This document shows positions 36,582 through 46,311 of a stretch of 64,000 nt of DNA, piece after piece. A model generated the notes under the pieces. It saw only the letters and a list, made by a program, of their open reading frames with translations, had not been told where the DNA came from and did no database searches. How positions within the stretch are numbered: the first letter of the stretch is position 1; the number at the start of each line of letters is the position of its first letter. The translations under genes were made by a program, and so were the position numbers. The DNA is from Mesorhizobium sp. M9A.F.Ca.ET.002.03.1.2 (GTDB taxonomy: Bacteria; Pseudomonadota; Alphaproteobacteria; Rhizobiales; Rhizobiaceae). The stretch covers positions 5,139,001-5,203,000 of the forward strand of contig NZ_CP034443.1 in the NCBI RefSeq assembly GCF_003952365.1. Reading direction: 5' to 3'.

Positions 36582-37751
36582 CTGGCCAGTTCACGGACGC
36601 GCTATGCATGCGGCCTGTCGGCGCTCACCACGGATGAGCCCGACGCCGATGCCTTTACCCGGGCGATCGCGGCCGAAGCCGCGGCCATCGATGCCGGCTT
36701 CGCCCTGCTCTTTTTCTCCCAGAGCCTCGTCGATGCGGCCGCCCTCTCGGACGCGCTGAAGATCAACGCGCCGGCACTTGCCTATGCCGGCTGCTCCACC
36801 GCCGGCGAAATCACGCCGCGCGGTCTGGAGGAAGGCCAGATCCTCGCCTTGCTGCTTCCGTCGGCGTCGTTTTCGGTCGCAAGCACCATGGTCGACAGTC
36901 TCTCTTCGTCGGGCATGGACAGGATCACCGATGAAGTCGGGGCGCTGCGCCGCTCGCTGCAGGGCCGCGTCGGGTACGAACGGACCAACACCACCTTCGC
37001 GCTCTGCTTCATCGACGGGCTATCCTATGCCGAGGAAGCGGTGACCTCGGCCATCCATTGGGGCCTCGACGACATTCCGCTGATCGGCGGTTCGGCCGGA
37101 GACGATCTGAAGTTCGAGACGACGCGGCTGATCTCGAACGGCAGGGTTACCTCCGACAGCGCCATCATCGTGCTGATCACCACGGAAATTCCTTTCCACG
37201 TGTTCAAGACCGACAATTTCGTCCCCACCGACGAGAAGCTGGTGGTGACCGCGTCCGATCCCGATCAGCGCACCGTGCGCGAATTCAACGCCACCAATGC
37301 CGCGGAGGAATATGCCGCCTCGGTCGGCGTCATCCCGCAGATGCTGACGCCGCTCAGTTTTGCCTCGCACCCGGTGGTGGTGAAAGTGGGCGGCGAATTC
37401 TACTGCCGCTCGATCCAGAAGATGCACGCGGACGGCTCGCTGTCGTTCTTCTGCGCCATCGACGATGGCGTCGTCCTTTCCATCGCCCAGCCCAAGGGCA
37501 TGGTTGAATCGACACGTGCCGCCCTCAGGGACGTCGAGGACAGGCTTGGCGGCATCGACATGATCCTCGGCTTCGACTGCGTGCTGCGCCGGCTCGACGC
37601 GCGCAACCGGCAGGTCTTTCGAGAGATTTCGGAACTCTACAAGGTCAACAACGTCATCGGCTTCGGCACCTATGGCGAACAGTACCGGTCGATGCATCTG
37701 AACCAGACCTTCACCGGCATCGCCTTCGGAGAGCGGCAGGCGGCGGAGTAG
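36582..37751 (+). CDS. FIST-domain sensor protein (NosP-like)
   Basis: FIST proteins are sensory; the NosP group binds heme and nitric oxide and controls a partner histidine kinase. The N-terminal FIST domain runs from YACGLSAL through ALLFFSQSLVDAAAL and AYAGCSTAGEITPRG to PLIGGSAGDDL; the C-terminal FIST domain ends GFGTYGEQYRSMHLNQTFTGIAFGE. The start is unclear: coherent sequence extends upstream of all ATG, GTG and TTG codons in this frame. A GGAGGAGG ribosome site fits a CTG at 36582. An ATG at 36566 would work only with one base fewer. It ends nine bases before the hybrid kinase gene. Confidence 0.82.
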   Translation: MASSRTRYACGLSALTTDEPDADAFTRAIAAEAAAIDAGFALLFFSQSLVDAAALSDALKINAPALAYAGCSTAGEITPRGLEEGQILALLLPSASFSVASTMVDSLSSSGMDRITDEVGALRRSLQGRVGYERTNTTFALCFIDGLSYAEEAVTSAIHWGLDDIPLIGGSAGDDLKFETTRLISNGRVTSDSAIIVLITTEIPFHVFKTDNFVPTDEKLVVTASDPDQRTVREFNATNAAEEYAASVGVIPQMLTPLSFASHPVVVKVGGEFYCRSIQKMHADGSLSFFCAIDDGVVLSIAQPKGMVESTRAALRDVEDRLGGIDMILGFDCVLRRLDARNRQVFREISELYKVNNVIGFGTYGEQYRSMHLNQTFTGIAFGERQAAE

Positions 37752-37760
37752 GAGGTTCTT

Positions 37761-39101
37761 ATGCCGCTCAGGGACATCAACGACCTGGAGAAGCTGAAGA
37801 AGATCAACGCGGCCCTTGTCAGCCGCGTCGAGCGCTCGATGGACCAGCAGGGCAACGCGTTCTCGCTGTTCCAGACCGCGATCTCCCTTGAGAATCGAGT
37901 GCGTACGCGCACCGAGGAACTGCACTCGACACTGCGTAGATTGGAACAATCCAACATCGACCTGAGTGCTGCCAAGGAAAGCGCCGAGCTGGCGAACCTG
38001 TCCAAGACCAGGTTCCTGGCGGCCGCCAGTCACGACGTGCTGCAGCCGCTCAACGCCGCGCATCTCTCCGTCTCGGCGCTGGCCGAAGTGCAAACCAGCG
38101 ACGAGGGCAAGAAGCTGGTCCGGCAGGTTGAGCGGTCGCTGGAGACGATGGAGGATCTGCTCCGCACCCTGCTCGACATTTCCAAGCTCGACGCCGGCGT
38201 CGTGCAGCCCGACATCGGCGACGTCAGCCTGGAGACGCTGTTTTCGTCGCTGCGTTCGGACTTTCAGCCGGTCGCGAAGATGAAGGGCCTGACGCTGAAA
38301 TTCCGGCCGGTCAACGCCGTCGTGCGCTCGGACCGCACCTTGCTGCGGCGCATCCTGCAGAACATCCTTTCCAACGCGCTGCGCTACACCCGCTCCGGCG
38401 GCGTGCTGGTCGGCACCAGGCATCGCGGCGACACGATCCGCATCGATGTCGCCGATACCGGCTGCGGCATCCCCGACGACCAGCGCGAGGCCGTGTTCGA
38501 GGAATTCCACCGCGGCACGATCTCGAGCGATGCCGGGCTTGCCGGCGGCGGGCTGGGCCTGGGCCTGGCCATCGTGCGCCGTATCGCCGCCGCACTCGGC
38601 CATCCCGTGACGTTTTCGTCGAAGGTCGGGCACGGCACGATTTTCCATATCGACGTTCCGGTCGGGATCGGCGCCACGGCCGACGTCATCGCCAACGCCG
38701 CCGACATGGAGCGGCCGCGCGGCTACGGTCTGTTCGGCACAAAGGTGCTGCTGGTCGAGAACGATATCGAGGTGCTGCAGGCGATGACGTTCCTGCTCGA
38801 GCGCTGGCAGTGCCTGGTGCGCCCCGCCACCTCGACCGGGGATGCGCTCGACATGCTTGGCGATACGGACTGGGTGCCGGACATCGTCATCGCCGACCAG
38901 CATCTCGACGGCGGCGATCTCGGCACCACGACCATCGCCGAGGTCCGCGATTATCTCGGCCGCGCCGTACCGGCGCTGATCGTCACCGCTGACGGCTCCG
39001 AAACCGTTGCCATAGCTGCCCGCACGGCCGGCATCGAGCTGATGCGCAAGCCGCTGAAACCGGCACAACTGCGCGCGCTGCTGGCGCATTTGTTGGCTTG
39101 A
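37761..39101 (+). CDS. Hybrid histidine kinase (NahK-like)
   Basis: A 446-residue cytoplasmic kinase. A coiled coil (about residues 5-80) leads into the HisKA motif with H91 (AAASHDVLQPLNAA), then the ATPase domain (NILSNALRYTRSGG, DTGCGIPDDQ, GLGLGLAIVRR), and finally a receiver domain with the aspartate in VIADQHLDGG. It has no membrane helix, so the FIST protein upstream probably serves as its sensor, as NosP does for NahK. AGGAGG lies before the ATG. Confidence 0.92.
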   Translation: MPLRDINDLEKLKKINAALVSRVERSMDQQGNAFSLFQTAISLENRVRTRTEELHSTLRRLEQSNIDLSAAKESAELANLSKTRFLAAASHDVLQPLNAAHLSVSALAEVQTSDEGKKLVRQVERSLETMEDLLRTLLDISKLDAGVVQPDIGDVSLETLFSSLRSDFQPVAKMKGLTLKFRPVNAVVRSDRTLLRRILQNILSNALRYTRSGGVLVGTRHRGDTIRIDVADTGCGIPDDQREAVFEEFHRGTISSDAGLAGGGLGLGLAIVRRIAAALGHPVTFSSKVGHGTIFHIDVPVGIGATADVIANAADMERPRGYGLFGTKVLLVENDIEVLQAMTFLLERWQCLVRPATSTGDALDMLGDTDWVPDIVIADQHLDGGDLGTTTIAEVRDYLGRAVPALIVTADGSETVAIAARTAGIELMRKPLKPAQLRALLAHLLA

Positions 39102-39139
39102 TCCCTTCTCCCAAAGACAGTGGCGAGCGGCAGGAGAAA

Positions 39140-40013
39140 TGTCACCGTAATTCCGCAGAGGGTGACACTTTATGGATCGGGGAGCGCCTTCAATAAATGC
39201 TCCCTATCTCCACTACCGTCGCAATGTCACAAATCATCTGTCCATGGACGGTGACCGGACGAGCATTTTCGCCATAGGAATGCATCATTACTGGCTTGAA
39301 GGTGCCTAGTGTTCTCTGTTTAGCCATCAATTCGCTCCAGAGTTCAAAATCGCGCGCACGTATAGCTTTGCCGATTTCATCCTCTATGCGCCGATACTCT
39401 TCAGCATCTTTGTCATTCAGCGTGGCCGGCGGAATATAGACGGGAATGCGATGCGCTACCGCGTGCCTATAGTTTTCGATATACCCGAACCACGGATCAC
39501 ACTTCACCAGATAGTCACGCAAATCGTCCGGCAGGCTCTCCCGCACACGAATGTTCTTCGGCCCAAACCCAATCATGCCATCCGAAATCGGGACACCCTT
39601 CGCATTCCGTAGATCGGTTTCCACGCACCAAATCCGAGCCATGTTGTCTATCGCTCCATAGACGTTGACTAGGAACGATTGAACAAATGCTTCGGCGTCG
39701 TGGCGCACCTCCTTTGAGGGCGACTTTTCCGAGTTCGGCGGGATGATCGCAAACACGCGATCAGTCAAATGCACCAAAGCCTGAATGCGTCGGGAAAGAC
39801 CGTGCCTTGCATACTCGGATGCTGGATCTGTTTTATATTTGCGATCTAAGAACAGCAGGAAAAGACCGTTAGCGGATGACGACCATTTCTTTTTATTTTG
39901 CGATAGCTCTTTCAGCGTATCGTCAGAATACATCGGTCCCCCCTGGTTTTTTCTCCAGCGCCACAACCCGAGCTTTGAGAGCGTCAATTTCTTGCCGTAG
40001 AATTACGGTGACA
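39140..40013. repeat. Segment bounded by 14-bp inverted repeats
   Basis: TGTCACCGTAATTC at 39140-39153 is matched exactly by its reverse complement GAATTACGGTGACA at 40000-40013. A third copy, in the first orientation, lies at 40147-40160. The enclosed segment holds the hypothetical gene 39190-39933. No target duplication is obvious at the outer edges. Confidence 0.65.
39190..39933 (-). CDS. Hypothetical protein inside an inverted-repeat-bounded segment
   Basis: A 247-residue soluble protein starting MYSDDTLKELSQNKK, with GGGGGGACCG upstream. Its base composition looks lower in GC and its lysine/asparagine content higher than its neighbours, suggesting transfer. Segments such as AFVQSFLVNVYGAIDNMARIW and IENYRHAVAHRIPVYIPP suggest a helical domain with a RHAVAHR motif, reminiscent of HEPN-like or Cthe_2314-type families, but this is only an impression. 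It lies between the FIST/kinase genes and their likely response regulator. Confidence 0.65.
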   Translation of the reverse strand: MYSDDTLKELSQNKKKWSSSANGLFLLFLDRKYKTDPASEYARHGLSRRIQALVHLTDRVFAIIPPNSEKSPSKEVRHDAEAFVQSFLVNVYGAIDNMARIWCVETDLRNAKGVPISDGMIGFGPKNIRVRESLPDDLRDYLVKCDPWFGYIENYRHAVAHRIPVYIPPATLNDKDAEEYRRIEDEIGKAIRARDFELWSELMAKQRTLGTFKPVMMHSYGENARPVTVHGQMICDIATVVEIGSIY

Positions 40014-40171
40014 GCACCTTTTACGTTTGTATAGCCGTCATTGCGTGTAGATTGACCGCATGGCCCGCCTTGCCCGCGTTGTCCTTCCCGGTATGTCGCC
40101 GTGAAGCCAGAAAAACGAAGCAGGCAGCGAAAGAAAAATAGTGCACTGTCACCGTAATTCTAATTCGAATT

Positions 40172-40549
40172 CTACAGTTGGTTGCTGACTTCGACGAGAT
40201 TCCCGTCGGGGTCCTTGAAATAGACCGACAGGATGGCGCCGACGGCTCCAGAGCGTTCGCCCGGCCCTGCGACGATCTCGATGTCTTCCGCCGAGAGCCG
40301 CCCCACCACCTCATCGATCGGCGTATCGGTGAGCACGCAGAAATTGCCGCTGCCAGGCACCGTATTGCGTGCGATATCGGGAAAGGCGCGTGCGTCCTGA
40401 AGGCTGATCTTGTTGGCGCCAAAATGCAGCGACCATTTGTCGGGCCTCTCCTGCCGCGGTTCCATGCCAAGCACCCGCTCATAGAACCGGCAAGTGCGCT
40501 CGACGTCATCGACCGCAAGAACGATATGATCGATCGCCGTGACTTTCAT
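40172..40549 (-). CDS. VOC-family (glyoxalase-like) protein
   Basis: A 125-residue vicinal-oxygen-chelate protein: KVTAIDHIVLAVDDVERTCRFYERVLGME at the N-terminus with a metal-ligand histidine, KWSLHFGANKISLQD in the middle and SVYFKDPDGNLVEVSNQL at the end with the usual glutamate. Length and sequence match the single-domain virulence- or glyoxalase-type VOC proteins. Substrate unknown. Confidence 0.88.
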   Translation of the reverse strand: MKVTAIDHIVLAVDDVERTCRFYERVLGMEPRQERPDKWSLHFGANKISLQDARAFPDIARNTVPGSGNFCVLTDTPIDEVVGRLSAEDIEIVAGPGERSGAVGAILSVYFKDPDGNLVEVSNQL

Positions 40550-40589
40550 CGTGGAGGTCCTTCAGCGGAACGCCTGTCCGCGGCCGGCG

Positions 40590-41273
40590 CTAAAACCCCG
40601 CCTGCCCCCGAAACAGCTCGGCACTGTCGAGCTTCGAGACCTCGATGACGGCTTGCGTGCGGCTGTAGACGTTGAGCTTGCGCAGTATCTCCGAGACATG
40701 CGCCTTGACAGTGGTTTCGCCGACCTGCAGTTCGTAGGCGATCTGCTTGTTGAGCAGCCCCTGGCGCAGCATCTGCAGCACCCGCAATTGCTGCGGCGTC
40801 AGTTTGGCAAGGCGCTGCACCATCTCGGCACGGTCGGTGCTCTCGGCGTCCGGCGGCTGGCCTTCATAGGTTTCGGGCACGTAGATCGCACCCTCCATCA
40901 CCGAGCGGATGGCGGCGGCCAGATCGCTCTTGCGCGCCGATTTCGGGATGAAACCGGCAGCACCATAGGATAGCGCCTCGGCAATGATCTTGGGCTCCTC
41001 ATGTCCCGAAACGATGACCACCGGCAGGCGCGGGTAGCGGGTCCGAAGCTGCAGCAGCCCGTCGAAGCCATGCACATCAGGCATGCTGAGGTCGAGCAGC
41101 GCGAGATCGAACGGCTTCGCATCCGCCAGAAGCTCGAATGCCTCGGTGATCGAACGCGCCTCGACGGTGTCGACGTCCGGATAGGCCATTTGCACGGCGC
41201 TGTGCAGCGCCTCGCGAAACAGCGGGTGATCGTCGATGATCAGAAACCGGGCGCTATCGTTGACTGCGGTCAT
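40590..41273 (-). CDS. LuxR-family response regulator
   Basis: A 227-residue regulator with receiver domain (LIIDDHPLFREAL, phospho-acceptor D61 in LALLDLSMPDV) and a LuxR-type DNA-binding domain (LTPQQLRVLQMLRQGLLNKQIAYELQVGETTVKAH). It is close in type to regulators of the ErbR/AgmR group, which in Pseudomonas lie near NosP/NahK. The start MTAVNDSARF is used; a longer frame lacks support. It is probably the output of the FIST/kinase pair across the inserted segment. Confidence 0.9.
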   Translation of the reverse strand: MTAVNDSARFLIIDDHPLFREALHSAVQMAYPDVDTVEARSITEAFELLADAKPFDLALLDLSMPDVHGFDGLLQLRTRYPRLPVVIVSGHEEPKIIAEALSYGAAGFIPKSARKSDLAAAIRSVMEGAIYVPETYEGQPPDAESTDRAEMVQRLAKLTPQQLRVLQMLRQGLLNKQIAYELQVGETTVKAHVSEILRKLNVYSRTQAVIEVSKLDSAELFRGQAGF

Positions 41274-41416
41274 GGCGTTCGTTTCATTCCAGGCAGGATA
41301 GAATAGCCCAGCGACCATGGCCAGATTATTGCCAAATAGTACATCGCCATCCCTGGCCGAAGGAATTCCGACCACCATGCCTTGCCCGCTCGTTCAAATC
41401 GGCCGAATGTGCCGCG

Positions 41417-42067
41417 ATGAGCGACATCGTCCTCCACAACTACTACCGCTCCTCCACCTCCTACCGGGTGCGAATCGCGCTGGAGATGAAAGGCCTGGCT
41501 TACCAATACGTGCCGCATCATCTGCGCCATGGCGAGCATCTGGAGCCCGCCTATCTCGCGGTCAACCCGCAAGGACTGGTGCCGGCACTGATCCTGGGCG
41601 ACGGCACGCTTTTGACGCAGTCGCTGGCGATCATCGAATTTCTCGACGAGACCAGGCCTGAACCGCCGCTTTTGCCGCAGGACGCGCTTGGCCGGGCCCG
41701 CGTCAGGATGCTGGCGCAGATGATCGCCTGCGACATCCATCCGGTGAACAATCTGCGCGTGCTGACCTCGCTGCGCACTTTGTTCGGCGCCGGCGACGAG
41801 GACATCGCCAACTGGTTTCGGCACTGGGTGAACGAAGGCTTCCAGCCGCTTGAAAAGATTTTGGCTTCGTCGTCCGAAACCGGGACATTCTGCCATGGCG
41901 ATATGCCGGGGCTGGCCGACATCTGCCTGGCTGCACAGGTCACCAGCAATGCCCGTTTCGGCCTCGACATGACGCCCTACCCGACGATCGCACGCATCCA
42001 CGCCGCTTGCATGGCGCTGCCGGTCTTCCAAAAGGCCGCACCCGGGAACCAGATCGATGCCGAATAG
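41417..42067 (+). CDS. maiA: Maleylacetoacetate isomerase, GST superfamily
   Basis: A 216-residue glutathione-dependent isomerase that converts maleylacetoacetate to fumarylacetoacetate in tyrosine and homogentisate breakdown. The diagnostic active-site motif SSTSYRVRIALEMKG lies at residues 12-26, followed by VNPQGLVPAL and the glutathione contact LTQSLAIIEFLDE. The C-terminal domain has the usual MIACDIHPVNNLRVL segment. No other homogentisate-pathway genes are in the window. Confidence 0.93.
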   Translation: MSDIVLHNYYRSSTSYRVRIALEMKGLAYQYVPHHLRHGEHLEPAYLAVNPQGLVPALILGDGTLLTQSLAIIEFLDETRPEPPLLPQDALGRARVRMLAQMIACDIHPVNNLRVLTSLRTLFGAGDEDIANWFRHWVNEGFQPLEKILASSSETGTFCHGDMPGLADICLAAQVTSNARFGLDMTPYPTIARIHAACMALPVFQKAAPGNQIDAE

Positions 42068-42098
42068 AGCAGTTGAATAAAAGCATGAGGAATTGCCA

Positions 42099-43139
<1,041 letters not shown>

Positions 43140-43171
43140 ACTGGCGTCTTGGCCTGCCTGCCGGCCGGCGC

Positions 43172-44035
43172 CTATCGCGCATATCTCTTCGCACCGACGA
43201 CGCAAAGCACCACGGCGGCGGTGACGGCGATCATGGCCGGACTGACCTGCTCATGCAGCAGCGTTGCCGCCAGCCCAAGGCCGAAGAAAGGCTGGAGAAG
43301 CTGCAACTGCCCGACCGCGGCGATGCCGCCTTGCGCCAGTCCGCGATACCAGAACACAAAACCGATCAGCATGCTGAACAGCGAGACATAGGCCAGGCCG
43401 ATCCAGGCGGCCTCGCCGACACCCGCAAACGAATTCGGCATGGTGACGAGCGTCAGCGCCAGCATGACCGGCAGCGACAACACCAGCGCCCATGAGATCA
43501 CCTGCCAGCCGCCGAGTTTGCGGGACAGTTTGGCGCCTTCCGCATAGCCCAGTCCGCACACGATGATAGCGGCCAGCATCAGCATGTCGCCAAGCGGCGC
43601 GACCGAGATGCCTTGCGTCGCCGCAAAACCGGCGACAAGAGCGCTGCCAAGGCACGAAAATAGCCAGAAAGCCGGCTTGGGGCGATCGCCGCTGCGAATG
43701 ACCCCGAAGATCGCGGTCGCCAACGGCAACAGGCCGATGAAGATGATGGAATGGGCCGAGGTGATGTGCTTGAGCGCCAGCGCCGTCAGCAGCGGAAAGC
43801 CGACCACGACGCCGAGCGCCACGATGGCCAGTGACAACAGATCCCGCCGCTCCGGGCGCTTCTGGCGAAAAACAAGCAGGAGCGCCAGGCCGAGTATGCC
43901 CGCCGTGGCAGCACGGGCGACGGTTACGAACGCCGGATCGAGATCCATCACCGCCACGCGCGTTGCCGGAAGCGATCCGCTGAAAATCAGGACGCCTACG
44001 AATCCGTTGATCCAGCCACCCGCCGTCTTGTCCAT
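43172..44035 (-). CDS. DMT-family (EamA) transporter
   Basis: A 287-residue membrane protein with ten predicted helices in two EamA repeats, for example GFVGVLIFSGSLPATRVAV in the first and AWIGLAYVSLFSMLIGFVFWYRGLAQGG in the second. AGGAG lies before the ATG. It is divergent from a MocR-type regulator, so it is probably an exporter under that regulator's control. The metabolite is unknown. Confidence 0.9.
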   Translation of the reverse strand: MDKTAGGWINGFVGVLIFSGSLPATRVAVMDLDPAFVTVARAATAGILGLALLLVFRQKRPERRDLLSLAIVALGVVVGFPLLTALALKHITSAHSIIFIGLLPLATAIFGVIRSGDRPKPAFWLFSCLGSALVAGFAATQGISVAPLGDMLMLAAIIVCGLGYAEGAKLSRKLGGWQVISWALVLSLPVMLALTLVTMPNSFAGVGEAAWIGLAYVSLFSMLIGFVFWYRGLAQGGIAAVGQLQLLQPFFGLGLAATLLHEQVSPAMIAVTAAVVLCVVGAKRYAR

Positions 44036-44141
44036 CGCACGCTCCTGATATTCTCGCCCTCTATCGGGCCGGACGTATGGCGCCACCAGAGACAATGAGG
44101 TACAATTTGACAAAACTGTTATGGTGAGTTGAGCAGTACGG

Positions 44142-45545
44142 ATGGACGATCAGACGATGGCAACTGAGGGCAGCGGGACGCTTGTCGAAAGCGTCATGGC
44201 GACGATCAGGCACAGGATCGCCGCGCGCAGCCTGACACCGGGAACACGATTGCCTTCGATCCGGGCCTTCGCCAAGACCATGCGGGTTTCCAAATCCACC
44301 GTGGTCGAAGCCTATGAGCGTCTTGCAGCGGAGGGCATCATCCGCTCGCGTCCAGGTTCGGGTTTTTATGCGGCCGGGCCGCTGGCTCCCTTGTCTCTGG
44401 CCGAGATCGGCCCCAGGCTCGATCGAGCGGTCGATCCGCTCTGGGTTTCGCGCCAGTCGCTGGAAGCCGGCCACAGTGTGCTCAAGCCCGGCTGCGGCTG
44501 GCTGCCTGCCTCGTGGATGCCGGAGGCCGGATTGCGCAGGGCACTGCGGACAATGGCACGCGGCGATGACGTCGCGCTGACGGATTACGGCACTCCTCTC
44601 GGGCTGCCGCCGCTGCGTCATCTGCTCGCACGGCGCATGGCAAAGCACGGCATCGAGGCATCTCCCGACCAGATCATGCTGACGGAATCGGGCACCCAGG
44701 CCATCGACCTTTTGTGCCGGTTCCTGCTCGAGCCAGGCGACACGGTGCTGGTGGACGATCCCTGCTATTTCAACTTCCATGCGCTGTTGCGCGCCCACCG
44801 GGCCAAGGTGGTCGGCGTTCCCTATACGCCCTCGGGGCCGGATATCGAGCTGTTCGCGCAGGCGTTGGCCGAGCACCAGCCGCGCCTCTACATCACCAAT
44901 TCCGCGCTTCACAATCCAACGGGTGCAATTCTGTCGCCGGTCGTTGCCCATCGATTGCTCAAGCTCGCCGATCGCTCCGATCTGACGATCATCGAGGACG
45001 ATATCTTTGCCGACTTCGAACACACGCCCGCGCCCCGGCTGGCGGCGTTCGACGGCCTTGGCCGCGTCGTCCATATCGGCAGCTTCTCCAAGACGCTTTC
45101 GGCGTCGGTGCGCTGCGGCTTCATCGCGGCGCCGCGCGACTGGATGGAAGGATTGACCGACCTCAAGATCGCGACATCCTTCGGCGGCGGGCGGCTTGCC
45201 TCCGAACTGGTGCTGACGCTGCTGAAGGACGGCAGCTATCGCAAGCACATGGATTTGCTGCGCGCGCGGCTTTTACGCGCCATGGTTGAGACAAGCACAC
45301 GCCTGAAGGCGATCGGCATCTCGCCGTGGATCGACCAGCCGGCCGGCATGTTCTTGTGGTGCAGCCTGCCGGAAGGCGTGGATGCGGCGGATATGGCCCG
45401 CCGCGCCCTGTCAGCCAATGTCGTGCTGGCACCCGGCAATGCGTTCAGCCTGTCCCAAACAGCCAACCGTTTCCTGCGCTTCAACGTCGCGCAATCGGCG
45501 GACGATAGGATTTTCAGGACGCTCGAAGAGGCGATGTCGCGTTGA
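44142..45545 (+). CDS. MocR-type regulator (GntR helix-turn-helix fused to aminotransferase domain)
   Basis: A 467-residue PLP-binding transcription factor. Residues ~15-75 are a GntR winged helix (VMATIRHRIAARSLTPGTRLPSIRAFAKTMRVSKSTVVEAYERLAAEG). The rest is a class I aminotransferase fold with the PLP lysine in GSFSKTLSASVRCGF and the NPTG loop in LHNPTGAI. MocR regulators sense PLP or amino compounds. It is divergent from the DMT exporter, its likely target. Confidence 0.93.
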   Translation: MDDQTMATEGSGTLVESVMATIRHRIAARSLTPGTRLPSIRAFAKTMRVSKSTVVEAYERLAAEGIIRSRPGSGFYAAGPLAPLSLAEIGPRLDRAVDPLWVSRQSLEAGHSVLKPGCGWLPASWMPEAGLRRALRTMARGDDVALTDYGTPLGLPPLRHLLARRMAKHGIEASPDQIMLTESGTQAIDLLCRFLLEPGDTVLVDDPCYFNFHALLRAHRAKVVGVPYTPSGPDIELFAQALAEHQPRLYITNSALHNPTGAILSPVVAHRLLKLADRSDLTIIEDDIFADFEHTPAPRLAAFDGLGRVVHIGSFSKTLSASVRCGFIAAPRDWMEGLTDLKIATSFGGGRLASELVLTLLKDGSYRKHMDLLRARLLRAMVETSTRLKAIGISPWIDQPAGMFLWCSLPEGVDAADMARRALSANVVLAPGNAFSLSQTANRFLRFNVAQSADDRIFRTLEEAMSR

Positions 45546-45572
45546 AAAGTGCAGGCCCTGGCGCTTCGCCCC

Positions 45573-46070
45573 TCACGCCCCTGCCCGCTTGCGCCGTTCG
45601 TAAAGCATGACGAGCGTTTCGGCCGTCAGCGCCGGCTTCCGCTCATCTTCGATCTCGACGATGTTGGCGGCCTTCATCAGATACTGGCCGGGGCCTTTGT
45701 CCTCCATCGACAAAAGCGTGATGCGCAGCCTGATGCGTGCGCCGGCCCTGACCGGCGCCAGAAACCGCACTTTGTCGAAGCCATAGTTGAACACGGCTTG
45801 CGTGTTTTCGGGCACGATGCCCATGTCGAGCGCCAGCGCGCCGATGATCGACAGCGTCAGATAGCCATGTGCGATGGTGGTGCGGAACGGGCTTTGCCGC
45901 TTCGCCCGCTCTGGGTCGACATGGATCCATTGGCGGTCGCCCGTGCATTCGGCAAACTGGTCGATGCGGCTCTGGTCGACCGTCGTCCAGTCCGACACGC
46001 CAAGCTCCTGCCCCGTCATTGTCCTGAGCTGCTCGTAGGTCGGCGGCGTCCTCAGCCGTGTTTGCGTCAT
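45573..46070 (-). CDS. MaoC/NodN-family hot-dog hydratase
   Basis: A 165-residue (R)-specific enoyl-CoA hydratase-like protein. The hydratase motif is visible as FAECTGDRQWIHVDPERA followed by IAHGYLTLSIIGAL, with catalytic aspartate and histidine in DRQWIHVD. NodN proteins of rhizobia share this layout. It may process acyl-CoA, which would fit the nearby phasin gene and polyhydroxyalkanoate metabolism, but that link is an inference. Confidence 0.9.
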   Translation of the reverse strand: MTQTRLRTPPTYEQLRTMTGQELGVSDWTTVDQSRIDQFAECTGDRQWIHVDPERAKRQSPFRTTIAHGYLTLSIIGALALDMGIVPENTQAVFNYGFDKVRFLAPVRAGARIRLRITLLSMEDKGPGQYLMKAANIVEIEDERKPALTAETLVMLYERRKRAGA

Positions 46071-46311
46071 TCCTGCTTTCCCGATCGCTTGCCCCGCCTC
46101 CGGACCACGAACCGGCCGCCCCTGTCAATTCGCGATGCGCGATTCCGATCCCGCATCTTCGGCCGGATCGCATCAATACCTGTGCCCAGCACTGGAAACA
46201 GCTTTATCCAAGCCAAGAGAAATTTTGTTGCGCCTCGCCAGGACCGAGGATCGACAGCGCGGGCTTTCAGAAGCCGGAAAGACGGGAGAAAATCCGTGGC
46301 TTGGGGACGGT

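Noticed and set aside
37020..39089. 689-residue open frame on the minus strand
   Set aside because: It lies opposite the FIST and hybrid-kinase genes, which have clear motifs. Its sequence is arginine/glutamine/histidine-rich and is an antisense shadow of high-GC codons.
44061..45248. 395-residue minus-strand frame
   Set aside because: Antisense to the MocR-type regulator gene.
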